Shown one piece after another: positions 63,009 through 64,000 of a DNA stretch of 64,000 nucleotides. The position numbers and the translations under genes are program-made. The stretch's first letter is position 1; each line of letters starts with the position of its first letter. A model generated the notes under the pieces. The model did not search any database, was not told the DNA's origin, and saw only the letters and a list, made by a program, of their open reading frames with translations. Source of the stretch: JAEUJM01 sp041918615 (GTDB lineage: Bacteria; Actinomycetota; Acidimicrobiia; Acidimicrobiales; DATDAH01); contig JAYRVH010000018.1 in the NCBI GenBank assembly GCA_041918615.1, positions 22,070 to 86,069 of the forward strand. The letters run 5' to 3'.

Positions 63009-63783
63009 TCAGGCGAGCGCCGCCCGCCAGAGGGACTGGAGCTGGGCGACGCCGGCCTCGTGGCGGGGGCTCAGCACACCTGTGTCGTAGATGCCGGCAT
63101 CGAGGTTGCGCTGGACCTCCTCGCACATGGCCTAGTCCTCGTCCATGAGCAGCATCGAGAGGCGCTCGGACTCTTTCGCCTCGGGCGTGCCCGGCTCGCA
63201 GAAGCGCAGTACGTGTAGACGATGGTCGTGCGCTCGGGGCCGGCGGGCAGGATGCGCTCGACGTTCATGCCGTCCGGGTAGAGGTTGACGGCCAGGTTGG
63301 GCCAGCGGAACGGCCAGCGGCCGGCGCCCAGGGAGCCCGCTTCCCGCTCACCGCCACTTCGTGGCCCGGCCGCTCGGGCCGGGGCGCGCATGTGGGCCGA
63401 GTGGATGCAGTACCGGTCGTCCTCGCGCACGTCGACCCGGCAGGAGCCCATGTCGAGCTCACGATTGAGCTCCGGGTGCAGGAAGGGCACCTGGTAGCCA
63501 CACACGAGCCCGCCCCGGCACGACGACGTACCCTCCGCCGCTACGGGGGCGGCCCGGTGGCGGCACACGTTGTGGAAGCCCCGCAGCGCGCCATCGCCCG
63601 CCCGCACCACCACCACCACCACCACCACCAAGGGGTAACCCGCGAGCGTGGTGGCGATGCTCGTCCCCGGCGCCCCCACCTCGTCCGCTCGGGCGAAGTC
63701 GAGCCACTCCTGACCGAACACCGCGGGCGCTCGGCGTCGTAGACCGCAGGGTCCCGGTACACCGATGTCGGCAACGTCTCCAT
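63009..63783 (-). pseudogene. Decayed Rieske non-heme iron oxygenase alpha subunit
   Basis: Starting at ATG 63783 (METLPTSVYRDPAVYDAER), the family sequence continues only by changing frame: GQEWLDFARADEVG in frame 2 after one missing base near 63720; a Val run from (CAC)8; the first Rieske pair CRH in VCRHRAAPVA; then CGYQ where CGYHGW is expected, so the second ligand pair is broken and much is deleted. NLYPDGMNVERILPAGPERTT resumes; a further shift near 63210 gives RFCEPGTPEAKESERLS; an in-frame TAG follows at 63134; the end reads MCEEVQRNLDAGIYDTGVLSP. The whole is some 258 codons, far shorter than intact members. Non-functional. Confidence 0.85.
63603..63626 (+). repeat. (CAC)8 microsatellite in pseudogene
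   Basis: Eight uninterrupted CAC triplets; read on the minus strand they code for a Val run in the Rieske pseudogene. Such slippage-prone repeats are unusual in this GC-rich DNA. Confidence 0.85.
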
Positions 63784-63824
63784 CGGCGGCCGACGCTAAC
63801 GGCCACGACGAATGCAGCGCCGAG

Positions 63825-64000
63825 CTACACCGCCGCCAGCCACGCGTCCACCCCCGTGGCCTCGCCGGCCGTGACCCTCACCGACGTGGCCGAACCAACG
63901 TCGGCGGCATCGTCGTGCCACTCCGTCACCAGCGCCCCCGTGGGGTCGAGGAACCCGACCACGTAGTCACCCGCGCCCAGGCCATCGACGACGTACTCGC
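63825..64000 (-). CDS. Partial protein ending in a carboxypeptidase-regulatory-like domain
   Basis: The minus-strand frame enters at the right edge and stops with TAG at 63827-63825, giving about 58 C-terminal residues: EYVVDGLGAGDYVVGFLDPTGA then LVTEWHDDAADVG and a Val/Ala-rich end. The phrasing VDGLGAGDYVVGFLDP matches the beta-sandwich domains at the end of the RCC1 protein at 13654-16251. It is probably a secreted multi-domain protein whose main part lies outside the window. Confidence 0.65.
   Translation of the reverse strand, partial: EYVVDGLGAGDYVVGFLDPTGALVTEWHDDAADVGSATSVRVTAGEATGVDAWLAAV

Noticed and set aside
63603..63626. (CAC)8 read as a His-tag-like His run on the plus strand
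   Set aside because: No plus-strand gene with support exists there; the tract belongs to the Val run of the minus-strand pseudogene.

Overview
The window is gene-dense, very high-GC bacterial chromosome. Actinobacterial family markers point to a high-GC Actinomycetota, possibly class Acidimicrobiia: three Septum_form-domain proteins, an acyl-CoA carboxylase epsilon subunit, a DUF222/HNH protein, an SCO6745-family protein, and purine synthesis of the PurS/PurQ/small-PurL type. The class assignment is inference; no rRNA, tRNA, CRISPR array, insertion sequence, integrase or replication origin was seen. No gene-free stretch longer than about 200 bp was found.

Layout. 1-7.4 kb: a partial membrane protein, a DUF2207-like membrane protein, and an ECF sigma factor / zinc-finger anti-sigma / ABC transporter operon. 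7.5-9.6 kb: an amidase and a membrane-anchored cupredoxin. 9.7-13.5 kb (minus): DUF222/HNH protein, asd and lysC. 13.7-18.8 kb (plus): a secreted seven-repeat RCC1 protein, an aldehyde dehydrogenase and an anchored cyclophilin. 18.9-26.9 kb: an S51-like protein with a methyltransferase, a 3-hydroxyacyl-CoA dehydrogenase, a FitAB-like toxin-antitoxin pair divergent from aat, a PAP2 phosphatase, the DUF1501/DUF1800 pair and a DUF6206-like protein. 27-36 kb: an ethylmalonyl-CoA mutase-like enzyme, a degenerate GGDEF protein, a class III CoA-transferase, three tandem Septum_form proteins, a phosphoesterase and acyl-CoA carboxylase beta/epsilon.

36.3-51.8 kb is a large de novo purine region, all on the minus strand: purA-purD-purE, purB, purC, purS-purQ, purL, purF-purM, plus pyrE. 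It is interrupted by plus-strand genes for an SDR, a conserved 137-aa protein and a B-box/proline-rich protein. 51.9-64 kb is more mixed: a DsbA-like protein, an SDR, a dienelactone hydrolase, the agmatine-to-putrescine pair aguA-aguB, three further toxin-antitoxin loci (one broken), an FAD oxidoreductase, a metal-dependent hydrolase and a heavily decayed Rieske oxygenase pseudogene.

Two themes cut across the window. First, at least 14 genes have a TANNNT box ending exactly 6 or 7 bases before the start codon, so the transcription start should fall on or next to the first codon (leaderless mRNA); operon-internal genes instead use Shine-Dalgarno sequences or stop/start overlaps (ATGA, GTGA, TTGA). 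Second, intergenic gaps carry structured repeats: a paired 42-bp hairpin element, a 16-bp tandem array over the purB stop, a triple-copy hairpin between an SDR gene and purL, and two related elements just after the ALDH and purC stops. No clearly novel multi-gene system was identified; the most unusual items are these promoters and repeats and a few enzymes missing catalytic residues.
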